The notes beneath the pieces were generated by a model. It was not told the DNA's origin. It saw only the letters and a program-made list of their open reading frames with translations, and did not search any database. Source: Amyloporia xantha (lineage: Eukaryota > Basidiomycota > Agaricomycetes > Polyporales > Adustoporiaceae). From it: a stretch of 64,000 nt of DNA. The position numbers were made by a program, and so were the translations under genes. Location: NCBI GenBank assembly GCA_036971615.1, contig JAYKKR010000003.1, positions 124,001-188,000 on the forward strand, in the 5' to 3' direction. Positions 1 to 11,445 of the stretch are shown in pieces (the stretch's first letter is position 1; each line of letters opens with the position of its first letter).

Positions 1-34
1 GCCAACGACATCGGAGTATATACTGTATAACGAA

Positions 35-1740
35 TTATATCTCGCCATTCCACATCATGGCTTCAACCCCAGTGGTCCCGTCCTGCGGTGGCTTGGCTGT
101 GAGCAAGGATTTGATGGGCTGGTGCAGCTTCAAGATTGCGTTGGCGACGTCGATGTCCTCTTCTATACGTCGTAACCTCTCGCTCAGGGATTGCGCTTGA
201 AGGAACATCAAGTTTTCTTCGCTTCCGCGAGGAAAACCTTCTATTGTTTTCTTTAGCGAATGGCAAATTGCGAGCGCAGTGTCATACCGAATTTAATCTC
301 GATGGCGTTCATGGCGCTATTGGGGGAGTGGCCTCTGCCATCATCAAAGTATGGATTCTCCAATTCTTTGCATATTTAAGTATGGTGAAAGGGTGAATTT
401 CGCTGTACTTACTTGAGTCAATGATGTCCTCGTCGTGATCCAGAATGGGAGCGAGGGCGAAGGTACGAGGAGATCCTGGCCACGGTCTCTGAGCCGCTGA
501 CGGTGTGCCTCCAAGTCCTGGAGTGGTATCAGCATGACGATGAAGGCGATGGAGGGCTTTCACTTACCAGAGGACCGCGGGGTATGTTGTGCTCGTCCAA
601 CACCTCATTTATAATGTCAAGGTACTGTCTATGAGTATTCAAACACAAAGGCAGGAGAAAGCGAGGCAAAATACCTGGCGATTGAGTTGGATGAGGCGCT
701 CATCCGCCATGTCAACATCGCCATCTTGGCTATGCGCAAGGTCGTGATCAAGTGCGCCGTCCATCCCGCCGTCCACGCCGCCGTCCACGCCGCCATCCAC
801 GACGCCATCCATAGGCGCGCCTCTATCTTCAATAGTAGAGGAATGGAGTGTCAGTAGGAAATAGGTTTAAAAACATGAGTGTGGACATACCTGGGGATGG
901 AGTGGCCGGGAGATCCAGCTGATCGCGGAGCTGGAGGACTGGAGACAGCGATGGCGACAAGTCGAGGTGTGCACGATGAGGGACAGGCGACTCGAAGGTA
1001 GGCTGGGCGCTGTGCACTCGCTCTGGAGATGCCTCCAGGTCAAGCTGTGGACGGTGCAACAGGGTGTTTACCTGCGATGGCGAAAGGTCCAGGGCGGATC
1101 TAAAAGGTGAGGTCTGCATTCGCGATTGCGAGGTGAAATCCAACGGTTGTCTTGATAGCGAGGTATTCGGCGGTGAGGGCGAAATGTTGAGCGATGGACG
1201 GAAGAGATCTATATCTTGGGAAGATGCCAATTGCATTGTGGGCCTACGTAGTTGAGGGGACATTAATTGGGGAAGACGAGGTCCACACGTCTTTTTGAAG
1301 TAGGCGCGGACGGCGGTGGCGGCATATCGAGAGGAGTGCTACGTTGTGCAGATCCCCCTGAACGTTGGCAAGGTCAGGCGTTGGCGACATAGCAAAGCGA
1401 AAGTTGAGCGGCGGCGGGGATTGCGATGGCGATGCGGACAAATCGCCAAGCGTACGCGCTGGTGGCAGAGTGCGTGAAGGCGAAGGCGAAGGCGAAGACA
1501 CCACATCCAGAATTGGGCGAGAAACATCCCCTCTGATGGGCGAGGAGTCGAAGTCCAGAGTTGGGCGAGGACATCCCCTCTGATGGGCGAGGACTCGAAG
1601 TCCAGGGTAGGGCGAGGGCATCACCTCTGATGGGCGAGGAGTCGAAGTCTAGTATTTGGCGGGCTGAGGGGAGTGAGCGCAGGTTGGCGTGAGGATATCT
1701 ACATGATGTGCTCACCTAGCTCGTCTGCGTGTTCCGACAT
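35..1740 (-). pseudogene. Eight-exon hypothetical protein gene, broken by one extra base in a coding repeat
   Basis: No known family recognised. Exons read on the minus strand are 1740-1716, 1663-1343, 1290-891, 826-675, 624-568, 517-413, 357-288 and 240-35; the introns are 47-64 bp with GT..AG ends and all join in compatible phase. The start MSEHADEL is split by the first intron. The N-terminal half is Ser/Pro-rich with repeated LDLSPS- and LDFDSSP-like units, then a Gly/Asp run (DGGVDGG), then a C-terminal helical part (SLSERLRRIEEDIDVANAIL) ending MMWNGEI. The exons total 1336 bases, one more than a multiple of three. The extra base lies in one 48-bp copy of a 47-bp tandem repeat at 1511-1558; without it the gene would be open for 444 codons. 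It is either a pseudogene or a sequencing error. The 1342-1291 intron has a weak donor (GTAGCA) and is the least certain junction. It is divergent from the zinc-cluster gene at 1987. Confidence 0.6.
1511..1652. repeat. Three tandem copies of a 47-bp unit inside coding sequence
   Basis: The copies are 1511-1558 (48 bp), 1559-1605 (47 bp) and 1606-1652 (47 bp), each containing TGATGGGCGAGGA and GTCGAAGTC. Since 47 is not a multiple of three, each copy is read in a different frame on the minus strand, and three full copies would bring the frame back. The first copy (last in reading order) has GAGAAACATC where the next has GAGGACATC, a net gain of one base. Confidence 0.9.
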
Positions 1741-1986
1741 GGTTGAAAGCAAGGCGGAAGGAATGCGGAAACGTGCCAAGTTCGTCTAGAGGCATCTAAT
1801 ATACCCATGAGCGCAACACGTGCGGTGCCGATCGAACGGGCGCGGATCTTTCCGCCAGGCGCCCGCCATCAACCAACGCGATGCACCGCGTGGGTCTGAC
1901 TTCGTCTCTTCTTCTACCACCACCACCACCACCACCACCGCCATCACCACAGCTGTCAAATCCCATCTCGCTTTGCTTCTACCACC
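1741..1986. promoter_or_regulatory. Divergent intergenic region with CAC microsatellite
   Basis: This 246-bp gap separates the start codons of two divergent genes (ATG at 1740 on minus and at 1987 on plus). It contains an ACC/CAC trinucleotide run at about 1914-1951, followed by a CT-rich stretch just before the plus-strand ATG, as is common upstream of basidiomycete start codons. No convincing TATA box was seen. Confidence 0.45.
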
Positions 1987-4841
1987 ATGTCCGCCTCCAG
2001 CATCAACAGCGACATCATCATCGCCGCAGTGCGCCTGGAAGAGGCGCTGAAGTTTCTGCCCGGGAAGCGCGACGCGAAGTACAAGGTGTTTGAGAGCAAC
2101 TTCTGGGAGGAAGTGGTAAGTGATTGTAACACAATCAGGGTGAGCACTGTGGCGCTGAGTCTGTATAATGGCGCCTCTAGCAATCGATCTTCGCCAAGAT
2201 CAAGGCGCTGGGAAAACACCGCGAGGGATTACAAGTGCCGCCGCTGTTGGTCAGCGCCATGGCGCAATACACGGTGGCGTCGCACAAGAAGCGCGGAGTG
2301 GACTTGACTGCCATCAAGGTTGACGACCCCGCCATTCAAAGCCATGGCCTCTCCAAATACGTGTGGCATGGCGATTACATTGCCGAAGACCTCGGGGGCA
2401 ACCTTTGGTGGAAAGGTGAGTGCACTGCGAAACCATACGCCACGTCATCACTAACGGCTCAGCAGCGCTGTTGCGCAAGCGTACGAGCGAGGTTGCGCTG
2501 GGTGGGGATGGAGTTGCGGGGCCAAGTGGGGTGACGGAGGAGGCAGAGGCAGGCGGGAGTCGAGGGAAAGTGGCGAAGAAGGGGCGGATGACGACGCAGG
2601 GCGGCCTCTAGAAGGTCAAAGGGAACGACGCCAGCGACGGACGGCGATGAGGGCGTCGTCATCGCTGCACCAGTAACGAAGAAGCCACGGCGCGGAGGGG
2701 CTGCAACGACGAAGCCGGGGAACTAAGGCGGCATCCAAGGGCGGAGTCAAGACCACCACTGCGAAAGCGGCAGGAGAGGAAACGACGGCCGCCCAGTCTG
2801 AGCCGCGGATGAAGACGAAGGTGGGGCCATCGACGTCGAAGACGAACGAGAAGGCTTCATCGCGCAAGTCTCCTGCGGGAAAGGATGATGACGCCAGGCA
2901 GACGCGGTCGAAGGCGAAGGCGGGATCGTCGACGGGGAAGGGAAAGGGAAAGGCGAAGGCGTCGCCGGCGCCCGAAGATGACGACATGGACGAGGACGCT
3001 CAAGGCGAGAGTGAGGAGATGGAGGAGACGGAGACATTTGTCTCGGTGAGTACGTTTACCAGATGCGCGGCAAGCGATGCTGACTGACATGCCTTCAGGC
3101 GATGCCTTGCGGAAATTGCGCCAAGGCCAAAGCTGAATGCAGGCTTGCTGTCGTGGACGGTCGGCGTTGCATGCGCTGCCTGAAGCGCAAGATAGGCTGC
3201 TCGATCGTGCCACACAACCTGAGCGGCAATCCGATCAGGGGCCCCTACGGTGCAGTCCTGGCAAGCAAGTATCAGGACGTCATCAAGAACAGCCTCGCCG
3301 ATGGCATCAAGCCTCCTCCACCGCTGGGATGAGGAGAGGAAGGAGTTTGTGGAGGATAGAGGCAAGCGGGGCAAAGCGGCGGCGAAGGGTTCGGAATCGA
3401 AGGCGGCGATGAGATGGATGTGGATGAAGAAGAAGGGGAAAAGGACGATGGCAAGGCGGGTAGCGCGGATGTCGATGCGAAGGACGACACGGAGGTGGAC
3501 AGCCAGCTGCGGGTGGCGTCAGCGACTAGCGATGCGGCTGCGTCCCCGCCCAATAGCGCCGCTCCCGAAGACGTCGCTCAGCTCGATGAAGGCGTGGGTT
3601 GGGAAGCCACCTCCAGCGGTGGCTAAAGGGAAGGGCAAGGAGCGCGCGGACCGTCCTCTCCAGGAGGCAGAGGCCAGCAGCTCGAGCGATCGCTCGGCGT
3701 GGCTTGGGCTCCAGGCCTGGGGAGGTAAAATGTAAGTCGGCTTCACTCTTTCTGGACGGCGCAATCAACTGACCAAGTCAATGTGTGGCTGCCAGACCAC
3801 CATGGCGAGTACCACCACTACGTAGGATTCTCCAAGGACCCCACCGCCATGGATGAAGGGCGCTACGCGCAGGACCAGGAGCTGTCTCATTTCCAGCCAT
3901 TTACGGCGTACCTCACTGAGCAAGGCCACCGACTCGAGAAGAACATCAACATAATGACCGCGTGGCAAGACCGCTTCGGTAGCATGGTCGACAACTTCCA
4001 GCAGTCACTGCTCGCCATCAACAGGCAGCAGGTCAACATGACCGAGCGCATTGATAACGCCGAGGGGCAGATTGGCGGCCTACTGGCAAGAGTGGAAGGC
4101 GCGGAGCAGACTCTGCAAGATGTGCGCTCTGAGGACTCCGTCGCTCGCATCGCTGCGCTCGAGGAGATGGTCACGGTTCTGCAGGACGATCTGCGCGCAG
4201 CCAAGGAGAACATGGCGATGGATCGCCTTGGTGCCCAAGTCGCGAACATGGAGGTGCGCGTGGACACCTTGATGGACAACGTGCGCGATGAGAGCGAGAG
4301 GACGCGGCAGGCGATGGCGGGCATTGAGGCAGGTGAGGCGAGATTACAGGGGCTCATCGCGCAGTTTGAGTCAGTGCGCCGTGGCGTCGCTCGCCACAAC
4401 GACGCGGAGGCCGAGACGCTATTGGACAAGGCGCATCTGTCGGTGGAGCTCGTGCAGAAGGCGGAACAGGACGCGCAACGACGGCGCAAGGCGAGGGCGA
4501 TCATGGACAGCGCTCACGAGGGAGCCACTCCCATTTCGTGGTCTACCTCAGAGCGTGGCTCTGTAGGAGATCAATCGGACTTCACGAATGAAGCTCTGTC
4601 GACGCCCGCCGGTGGCTCCACACCTTCAATCAGGCGTTTCTCCTTGGAGATCGACGACGACGAGATGGCGAGCGTGGCCGCGGAGGAGCGAGAGCCTGAT
4701 GCCGCAACATCACCCGTCGCTGTCGAGACGCCGAGATGCCTCCCCTTCGCCTTAGATAATTCTTTTTGTAACTTCGCTGTACTTTCAAACGAATGCATTG
4801 TGTACACTCTCCAGCGACCAGTAAGATTGAGAGTGCGATGA
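1987..4841 (+). pseudogene. Zn(II)2Cys6 cluster and coiled-coil protein gene with several frame breaks
   Basis: Exon 1 is 1987-2115 and exon 2 is 2181-2415 (ends GGNLWWK); a third exon begins at 2463. From there a Lys/Thr-rich linker changes frame near 2600 and 2725. After an intron at about 3040-3099, the next exon carries CGNCAKAKAEC and, nine residues later, CMRCLKRKIGC, a complete CX2CX6CX9CX2CX6C zinc cluster like those of fungal DNA-binding proteins. The frame then changes again near 3325, 3408 and 3620, through an acidic run (MDVDEEEGEKDD). After a last intron (near 3726-3795) a long coiled-coil region follows (heptads from about 3900 to 4500) and a Ser/Thr-rich tail to a stop at 4841. 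Low-complexity frame changes could in part be unrecognised introns, but at least four look like single-base indels. It is probably a decayed regulator. Confidence 0.6.
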
Positions 4842-4978
4842 CGGCAACACCCTCGGCATCACAGTGAGCCACGGGGGCTTGCACAGGGAGCGGCACGCCA
4901 TCGCCATCCTTCGCAGCGCTGAGTTCAATCATCGCCATTGAATTTAAATGCGAGGTAGTGTACATGAGAAATAGTATT

Positions 4979-5410
4979 CTAACGGCGACCACGCGCTTTA
5001 GTGGGTCGGGGCTGAGCTCCCCTACCTGTCTTGCGCGATGACCTACGAATGGCGGGGGCAGGCTCGCCCTGCTCTTCCTCGCCATCGCTATAAGTCTCCG
5101 CCAGAGCCCGCTTTGAGCGACCCGCCTTTTTTCGCTTTTCACGAGGTTGGGGTGGTTTCTCTGCTTCCTCCTCCTCTTCCTCCTCTTCGCTCACGCGGTG
5201 ACTTCGCTTTTCAACTTTTCCTCCTTAGCTTTTGTCTTCTGACGAGTGTGGGTGGCGACCTTCATGTCGTTGAGAGCACCCGTGATCGAGGACCCGCCTG
5301 CCATTGGCAGTGCCTGAATATTGATCTCCTTTGCCTGCCGAGCTGTTTGGCGTGTCTTGCGCTTTGGCACAGGAAGTGAGGGAGAAGGACCACAATTGGC
5401 CTCGCCGAGG
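4979..5410 (-). pseudogene. Basic/acidic low-complexity hypothetical protein, frame-broken
   Basis: On the minus strand one frame reads a Lys/Arg/Gln-rich stretch (PKRKTRQTARQAKEINIQAL ... KTKAKEEKLKSEVTA) down to about 5195. The next frame continues with SEEEEEEEEAEK and a Lys-rich tail (PQPREKRKKAGRSKRA) that stops at 4979. The composition is continuous across one frame change at about 5193, which suggests one gene with a single-base indel. No start codon was settled and no domain is recognised; the charged make-up suggests a nuclear protein. It converges with the end of the zinc-cluster gene. Confidence 0.35.
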
Positions 5411-5595
5411 AACCGTTGTTCCTTCCCGGGACCCCCGACCGCCCGATCTCCCCTCCATGGGAGCCCTCAAGCCTCCTTCCCGCCTTTTCCCCCCTTCCGC
5501 TCCATCCCCCTCCCGTCGTCATTCGCCGTCCTCGCAACCTCGACCTCCTGGACGTCGCCGCAGAGCCGCCGTGCGAGCCGCAGACCGAGCTCGAG

Positions 5596-5981
5596 ATGTG
5601 GCTCGTCGCTCGGTTAGCGGCCGCCACCGACTTCCTGTTCCAGATGGCCGATCGAGCGCGGGACCTCGGGTACGCAGAGCAGTTCGGGATCGCTGACTAC
5701 CCCGACAACACGCTCGACCCCGCTCGCTCCGCCAGCCCCGCCCCGACTTCGTCGAAGGGTCCTCTAGCGGCCCCGCTCCTCATCCGGCTCCCGACAGCGA
5801 CGACGCCGTGGCTGAGCTCCTGGCCGCCGAGCTCGACTCCCCTACGCTGCCGCCGCTGTCGCCCACCGACGAGGACATGTTAGACCTCACCGGGCGTCCA
5901 AAGGGAAAGGGCGCGAAACGTAGCGCGGGCCTCCCCCTTGATTCGCGTAGTGTACGAAATGTACTTTTATCTCGTAGTTGA
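5596..5981 (+). pseudogene. Hypothetical plus-strand accessory protein near the Gypsy element, frame-broken
   Basis: From the in-frame ATG at 5596 the reading MWLVARLAAATDFLFQMA continues through GYAEQFGIADYPDNTLDP. It changes frame near 5755 and goes on as AELLAAELDSPTLPPLSP and DEDMLDLTGRPKGKGAK, to a stop at 5979-5981. Open sequence also extends upstream to about 5416 without an ATG, so a 5' exon may be missing. No domain is recognised. Codon use is strongly C-rich at third positions, like the accessory genes at 6250 and 13776. Confidence 0.4.
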
Positions 5982-6249
5982 CGTAGTCGTCCGTCCGCCG
6001 TTGTATGCCGTCGATCTTGTATGTACGCGCCTCCCCCCCGCCGTTGATCGGCTAAAATCAATGCATGTCAGTTTACTCGTCCCGCAGCCCCCTTCCGCCC
6101 CGTGTGCCCCTGCCGCGTGTCCCATCGCGTTCTTCGTAGAAGCCGCCTCGCGGCAAGCGCGTGTTGCGCCCTTAGGTATAACTACCGCCGCCCATCCTCG
6201 ATCTCCCTGAGTTTCTTCCCCTCGCCCCTCTATCTTCGTACCCCGTCTC

Positions 6250-7245
6250 ATGAGCGCGACGCCCCCGGTGTTTTCTCCTGAGGAGGCCCGCGAAAGGTAC
6301 CTGCAGGTCCTCTGTGACAACCCCATCCCCTCCGATCCGGCCGCGCGCATTGCGTGGGTCCACGCCGTAGACACCGCCGAGGTACGTGCTCCCCCTTCCG
6401 CCCACACTATACGTTGTCCTCAAACCCCCGCCTAGGCCGTCCTTCATTCCACGCTTCCGGAGGACTATGACCCTTCGTCCCCGTCGGAGCCCGTCCCCGG
6501 GATCGACGTCCTTGCCCGCCGCGCTGTGGTGGACTCCTTCCGCCTGCGTTACCTCCCGCATCCGCCGCCAGTCCCCATCCGCCTGACTGCCTTAGAACTC
6601 CAAAACGTCCAACTCCAAGCGCGCATCGACCAACTCGAACCCGCTCTCGCTCAGATCCTACAAGTGCAAATGGACCCGCTGCGCTCTGACGTCATTGCCC
6701 GCGCCCTCGAGATCCTCGCGGAAGTAGATCACCGTTTGTCTCTCCAAGACACGGCCCTTTCTTCCGCGCTGGGAACGTCCATGTCCCTCCTTCGTGCCGA
6801 GGTCCACGCGCGCGCCCGCGATTCCTCGTCTGCCTTGCGTATCCTCCAAGACCAGGTCGCCCACGGGTTCGATCGAGCCGCCTTCTCCCTCTCTACCCAC
6901 AACACCGTCATCCAGTCCCTTCTCCGCCGCGTCCTCGCCCTGGAAGCCCGCCTCCCTTCCCCCGACCCTCCTCCCGTACCTTACTCTTCCCCCCGTCATC
7001 GGATCCTTCCTCCCGCTCGATCCCTCCCCTCCCGTTTCCTCCCCATAATTCTTTTGCTCACTGTCCCGACCCACATCTTCCTCCCCCGCTTCCATTTCGT
7101 CCAATACCCCTTTTGCGCTTCTTCCGCTTCCTCGACGATCTTGCGCACGTCTAGTGCAACCTCTTTTCGCGCCTTATACGGTACTACACGGAAAGCTGCA
7201 TACCGTAGTCTCGACACCGCTCCTGTTAGTTCCGCGAGTATGTAG
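6250..7245 (+). CDS. Accessory coiled-coil protein antisense to the 3' end of the Gypsy element
   Basis: The exons are 6250-6381 (44 codons) and 6436-7245, with a 54-bp phase-0 intron (GTACGT..CCTAG); the product is about 313 aa. The N-terminal module ends in PIPSDPAARIAWVHAVDTAE just before the intron. The second exon has Leu-rich heptads (LELQNVQLQARIDQLEPALA) and further helical stretches to about 6950, then a Pro-rich segment. The last ~80 codons (6996-7245) lie opposite the C-terminal integrase region of the Gypsy element, so both strands are open there; the true protein may end in the Pro-rich part. The gene at 13776, beyond the other end of the same element, has the same PSDPAA..AW.H.V motif and a phase-0 intron just after it. 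Function unknown. Confidence 0.6.
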
Positions 7246-8523
7246 GCTCCTCCTTTTGTACGCCGTACGACAACCATAGGCCCGAAATACCGGGGTTTTG
7301 ATTTCCTGCTATGTTCCGTCTCAATCTGTGAGTTCCGCACTAGCACCAGATCCCCCGCCGTGAACACAAAATCCTTGATTGTCCGCGCGAACCGCCGCTC
7401 GAAATCCTTGACCGACGCGTATCGAGCCGCTAGCACCCTCCGCCGTACGTCCCGCAAATCCTCCGCCCGTTTGAGCAGCTGCCGCCCCGGATTTCAAGTA
7501 GGTCCACATCGCTGATCTCCTTCCGGTCGGGCGGCACCAAGTACGTAGCTTCCGCCAGGTCGAAAGGGAAAACTGGCTCGATCCCGTGCGCGATATAGAA
7601 AGGCGAGGTGCCCGTCGATTTCTGAATCGTCACCCGTTCCGCCCAAAACACGGCATGCATCACCTTAGGCCACCCCTTCTCGTTCCCTCCACAAAGCTTA
7701 ACCGCCGCTTCCCGTACGTCCCGGTGCCTCCGCTCCACGATCCCGTTCGCCTGTGAGTTGTACGCTGAGATTCGAATATGGTTGATTTTGTACCGTTCCC
7801 GCAAGTGTTCCAACGCCGCGACAAACGGTGTCCCGTTATCCGTAACAATTTCCTCCACCGCTCCCCACCGACACAGCAGCTCCTCGTAGATGAAGTTCCC
7901 AATCGTAACTCCTGTCTCCTTCCGCAGCATCCGCCATTCTGGGTAAGACGACAGGGAACAACGCGCTTGGACGATATGCGTGTACCCGTATGCTGTTGGC
8001 ATGTGCATCGAGTCCATGTGCACCTTCGAAAACAGCCCCCCCGGCATAGGTACCGTCGGTGGGATGTGGTACTTGTGCGCCTTGCGGAGCTGACACTCAT
8101 GGCAGCTTCCCACATACCATTTTACGTCGTGATCGAGACTAACCCACCAGAATCGTTCGAGGAGCCGGGCGCGCACCGTGAAGATCCCTTTGTGCCCGAG
8201 GGAGTCGTGCGCCTCTTTCATCAGGCCGTACCGCTTCCCTTTCTCCACCACCACCTTGTGCTTCCCTCCTTTATCTTTCTTCCAGAGCCTCCCCCTTTGA
8301 CAAAGAACTTGCTGGCGTAACGGACGAACGAGGTGAACTGCCTCTCGTCCATTCCTTCCGGCCGCCTCGGGTCTCGTAAAAATTCGTCTACCTTCCGCAC
8401 CCTTTCCTCCCGCGCCCCTCCGTTGCTGACCTCTGGGATCTCCACCCCCTCTCCCGCGTCCAGCGACCACACCATCAGTCCCTCTTCGTCCCTCTTCCCT
8501 CCCGGCGTATTCAAGACCTCCAT
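6996..8523 (-). pseudogene. Gypsy integrase region
   Basis: The zinc-binding N-terminal domain shows H..LGHKG..T and, downstream, SCHECQ (HHCC pattern) at about 8250-8090. The catalytic core has HMDSMHM, IVTDNGTPF and, after SAYNSQANG, the glutamate in IVERRHRD, matching the D,D(35)E arrangement. A frame change near 7450 leads into a C-terminal tail with KSKPRYFGPM, a GPY/F-type motif, ending at 6996. There is no chromodomain after it. The upstream linker (8523-8221) holds the RNase H-to-integrase spacer in a third frame. The 3' end overlaps the accessory gene at 6250-7245 on the opposite strand. Confidence 0.85.
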
Positions 8524-8560
8524 GGTGAACGCGTAGGCCTCGTCAATCCACTCTTCGAAG

Positions 8561-9196
8561 TCATCTTCCTCTTCCGGGTCTTCCTCTGCTGCCCCCGCCG
8601 CGAAAGCCCATCCGCCCCCGCATGCCGTTCCCCGGCACGTGTACCAGCTTGAAGTTGAATAGGAGGATCCCAGCGATCCATCTGTTGATAGTGGTGTTTG
8701 GTTGGATGTCTGGGTTATTTAGCATCCCCTTAATATATTTGGCGTCGACTTCGACGACCAGCTTCTTCACTCCGATAATGTAGATCCGGCACGCTCGCAG
8801 CGCCCGGAACAACCCAAACAGCTCCAGCTTGGCTTGCGAGTATCGGGATTCGCGTTCGTTCCACGTTATGGACCCGAACCGGTTTGGCCTTCTCTTCCCG
8901 TCCTCCCCTTTCTGTAAGATCACGAACCCCACCCCGATCCACGATGAATCCACCGCCAGAATTACCTCCCGTTCGGACCCATAGTCAATCGGGACGAGCG
9001 CGGCGAGTTGATTACTGCGTCCTTCAGCTTCCGCATAGCGTCCTCCTGCGCCTCCTCCCATACGAAGTCGGCTCCCTTCCGAAGCAGGTCGTTGAGTGGG
9101 CGCGCCATTTTCCCGAAGTCCTTTACGAACATCCGCACCAGCCCGCAGGTCCCCAAAAATCCTCGCACGTTTGTTACCGTCTCGCACCGCGGCCAA
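8561..9196 (-). pseudogene. Gypsy RNase H region
   Basis: The frame contains ILAVDSSWIGVGF (first Asp), KLELFGLFRALRA (Glu) and VVEVDAKYIKGML (second Asp), the acidic triad of the Ty3/Gypsy RNase H, followed by WIAGILLFNFKLVHVPG, which normally ends the domain. The N-terminal part of this frame (9196-9010) is a shadow of the RT thumb coded in the neighbouring frame. It loses frame after HVPGN near 8610. Confidence 0.85.
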
Positions 9197-10084
9197 TCCT
9201 TGATCTTCTGCACTCGGGACTCCTCCGGGACCCTCCCTCGTACGTGCATCGGTGCCCTACCACCACCACCTCTGGAACAGCACAAATACGCCTTCTTCCC
9301 CGAGAACGTCCCTCCCACGTTCCCGATCCGTTGCAACACCCGATTTACGTTCTGTAGGTGTTCCCACACGAATCGCCTTATCCCTGGGTTCCCCTCGATT
9401 GTCTCATACCCCCTTCCAGCTCGTACCGGGTCTTTGGCCCTTTAATTGGCACGTCGTCGATGAACGGGACCGTGACATGCGGAATCTCGTCCTGCAGGAT
9501 GAAGGTCACATCCCCATGCATAATTTGCGCAGAGTTGGTATACCCCATCGGAATCGAGGTCAGCCGAAATGCCCCCAGCGGCGTCTGGAACGAGGTGATG
9601 TCCCGCGACCGGGCGTCCAGGGTCCGCTGGTCGAAAGCTACGTATAGGTCCAGGATCCCATAACATCCCCTTCCCCCAAAGGACTCCGCCAAATGTTCTA
9701 CCAGTGGGGGAACCGCCGCGTCCTTGATAGCTACGCCGTTTAGGGGTTGTAGATCGTGCACCAACCGGAGGGACTTCCCGTCTTTCTTTACCACGCAGAA
9801 CCACCTGGACCGGTACGACGAGTTCGAGGGCTCGTACACCCCGAAGCGATCTTGTCCTTGATGATTTGTACGACCTGATCAAAGATTCCCGGCGGGATAG
9901 GGATGTTCTTCAGCACCCACGGAACGTGTTCCACCGTCGGAATCATGACCGGGTCGAAGTATTCGTCCGAGAACCTTCCCTTCTCCGTCTCGTCCCAGGC
10001 GAACACCCGCTCGTGCTGTCCCACTAAAAAGTCCACCAACTTCACTTCCTCCGGCCACAGGAATCCCCCTCCCCCTACGTCCAA
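8962..10084 (-). pseudogene. Gypsy reverse transcriptase region
   Basis: Three frames together cover the RT: 10084-9838 (start of RT, EYFDPVMIPTVEHVPW), 9839-9378 (fingers and palm) and 9369-8962 (thumb and connection, VRGFLGTCGLVRMFVKDF). Palm motifs seen are CVVKKDGKSLRLVHDLQPLN, ILDLYVAFDQRTLDARSRD (first catalytic Asp), PMGYTNSAQIMHGDV and VPFIDDVPIKG, where FIDD stands in place of the common YxDD box. At least two frame changes occur inside this domain, so it is inactive as read. Confidence 0.88.
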
Positions 10085-10161
10085 CGCCTTCCTCCGCTCG
10101 TCCGTATAACGCCCCTGCGGGTGGAACTCGGGCGGCCGACGAGGCAGTTCCGGTAGGTTCC

Positions 10162-11445
10162 TCAGGGGTCCCCTGGCGCTCTTCGCACGATTCGAAATTC
10201 TTCAGGTAGCGTCGTCGCCACCGGCCTTACCTTGTTCGCTACCTTCTTGTAGGCGTACGCATGTACCACCTCGTCTTCTTCTACCCAGAATCCTTCCTTC
10301 CCGCTCCTTCCGCTCCCTTCCGGCACTACAAGTCCTCCCTCCCGTGTTAAGTGTATCCTCTTCTTCCCTGCTCGCACCACCGGTGGTCGTTCGTTCATCT
10401 TGGGTTCGCGCGGCACATACGAGGAAACAGAAATGCATTGAGACTGAATATCCTTGCCGATACATGATATGTGCGAATTGTCCAGACGAGACGACGACAC
10501 CCGGGTGCGATTACCCCTCTCTTCTTCCCCCCGCGCAGTGCTCCTCTCCGCCGATTTGCCTGCTCTATCTATCGGGTTGGAAGGGGTATACAGAGAGTAT
10601 AAACGTACGAGTGCGTCTCCGCGAGCGTTGCCCGCATCCTCGACTATTGAAAACCCGCGGCGGATGGCTTCCGTCGACCGTTCCGCGGTTTTGTCGCCAC
10701 CATCACCCGTTCCCCTGTCTCCGGGTCCGTAAGAGTGATTTGTTGTTCGCCGGAGGAAGTCCCGCGTTTCGCAAGCAGTCAGAGCGAAGAAGGGCCGTCC
10801 CAGGAGGACTTCGAACGGCGCGTCGTCCAGCACCTGCAGCTGGAGGTACAGGTCAACGCTCCCGAACGTGAAACGTACGTTTTGCGCCTTCCCGACCGTT
10901 TTCACTTGTGCGCTGTTGGCCGTCTCCATCGTAATGGCTTCGTCAGGCTTCAGGACGATCCCTGTCTTCTCCCAGATGTCCTTCCGCATGGCCACAATCT
11001 GCGCCCCGCCGTCGAGCACACACTCGCATGTGAACTTCCCTTCGATAACTGGTTCCACCGCTCGCAGCGCCAGGGAGTCGTGCCCGATACTCGCCCCTCC
11101 TTCCGTAACCTGGAAGGTTTCCTTCGCGTCCTCCCAATGGTCCTCGTCGTCGACTTCTACCAGACCGGCGGTGGCTACCCGCGACGTCGTCACATCCCCC
11201 TTCACTTCCTTCCGCACCCCTGCCGAGATTGCCAGCACCTCCCCCACCGTCATCTCCACCTTCGTCCCGTAGAGCTTCTTCGTCGCTTCCGCCACCGAGT
11301 ACCGTTGTTCGATCTCCGTCTGGTACTTGTATTGCCCCGTGGTTCCTCCCGCCCCCTTTCCTTCGCTTCCCTTAGCCTTTTCCTCGCTCGTCCGTGGTAT
11401 GTTGGCCGCAGGTATCCCCGGCGGTTTCCCTCCTGGGCCCCGCAA
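10162..11445 (-). pseudogene. Gypsy aspartic protease (retropepsin) region
   Basis: The open frame of 427 codons contains ECVLDGGAQIVAM, the catalytic D-G-G form of the retropepsin motif, and FEVLLGRPFF, the conserved strand near its C-terminus. Before it lies a charged Gly-rich linker from gag; after it a long variable spacer (10800-10200) leads to RT. The frame overlaps the end of gag (11250-11445) in a different frame. That overlap may be an ancestral gag-pol frameshift or a later indel; the many other frame breaks prevent a decision. Confidence 0.8.

Noticed and set aside
3887..4504. 205-codon minus-strand frame
   Set aside because: Ser/Cys/Arg-rich shadow opposite the coiled-coil region of the zinc-cluster gene.
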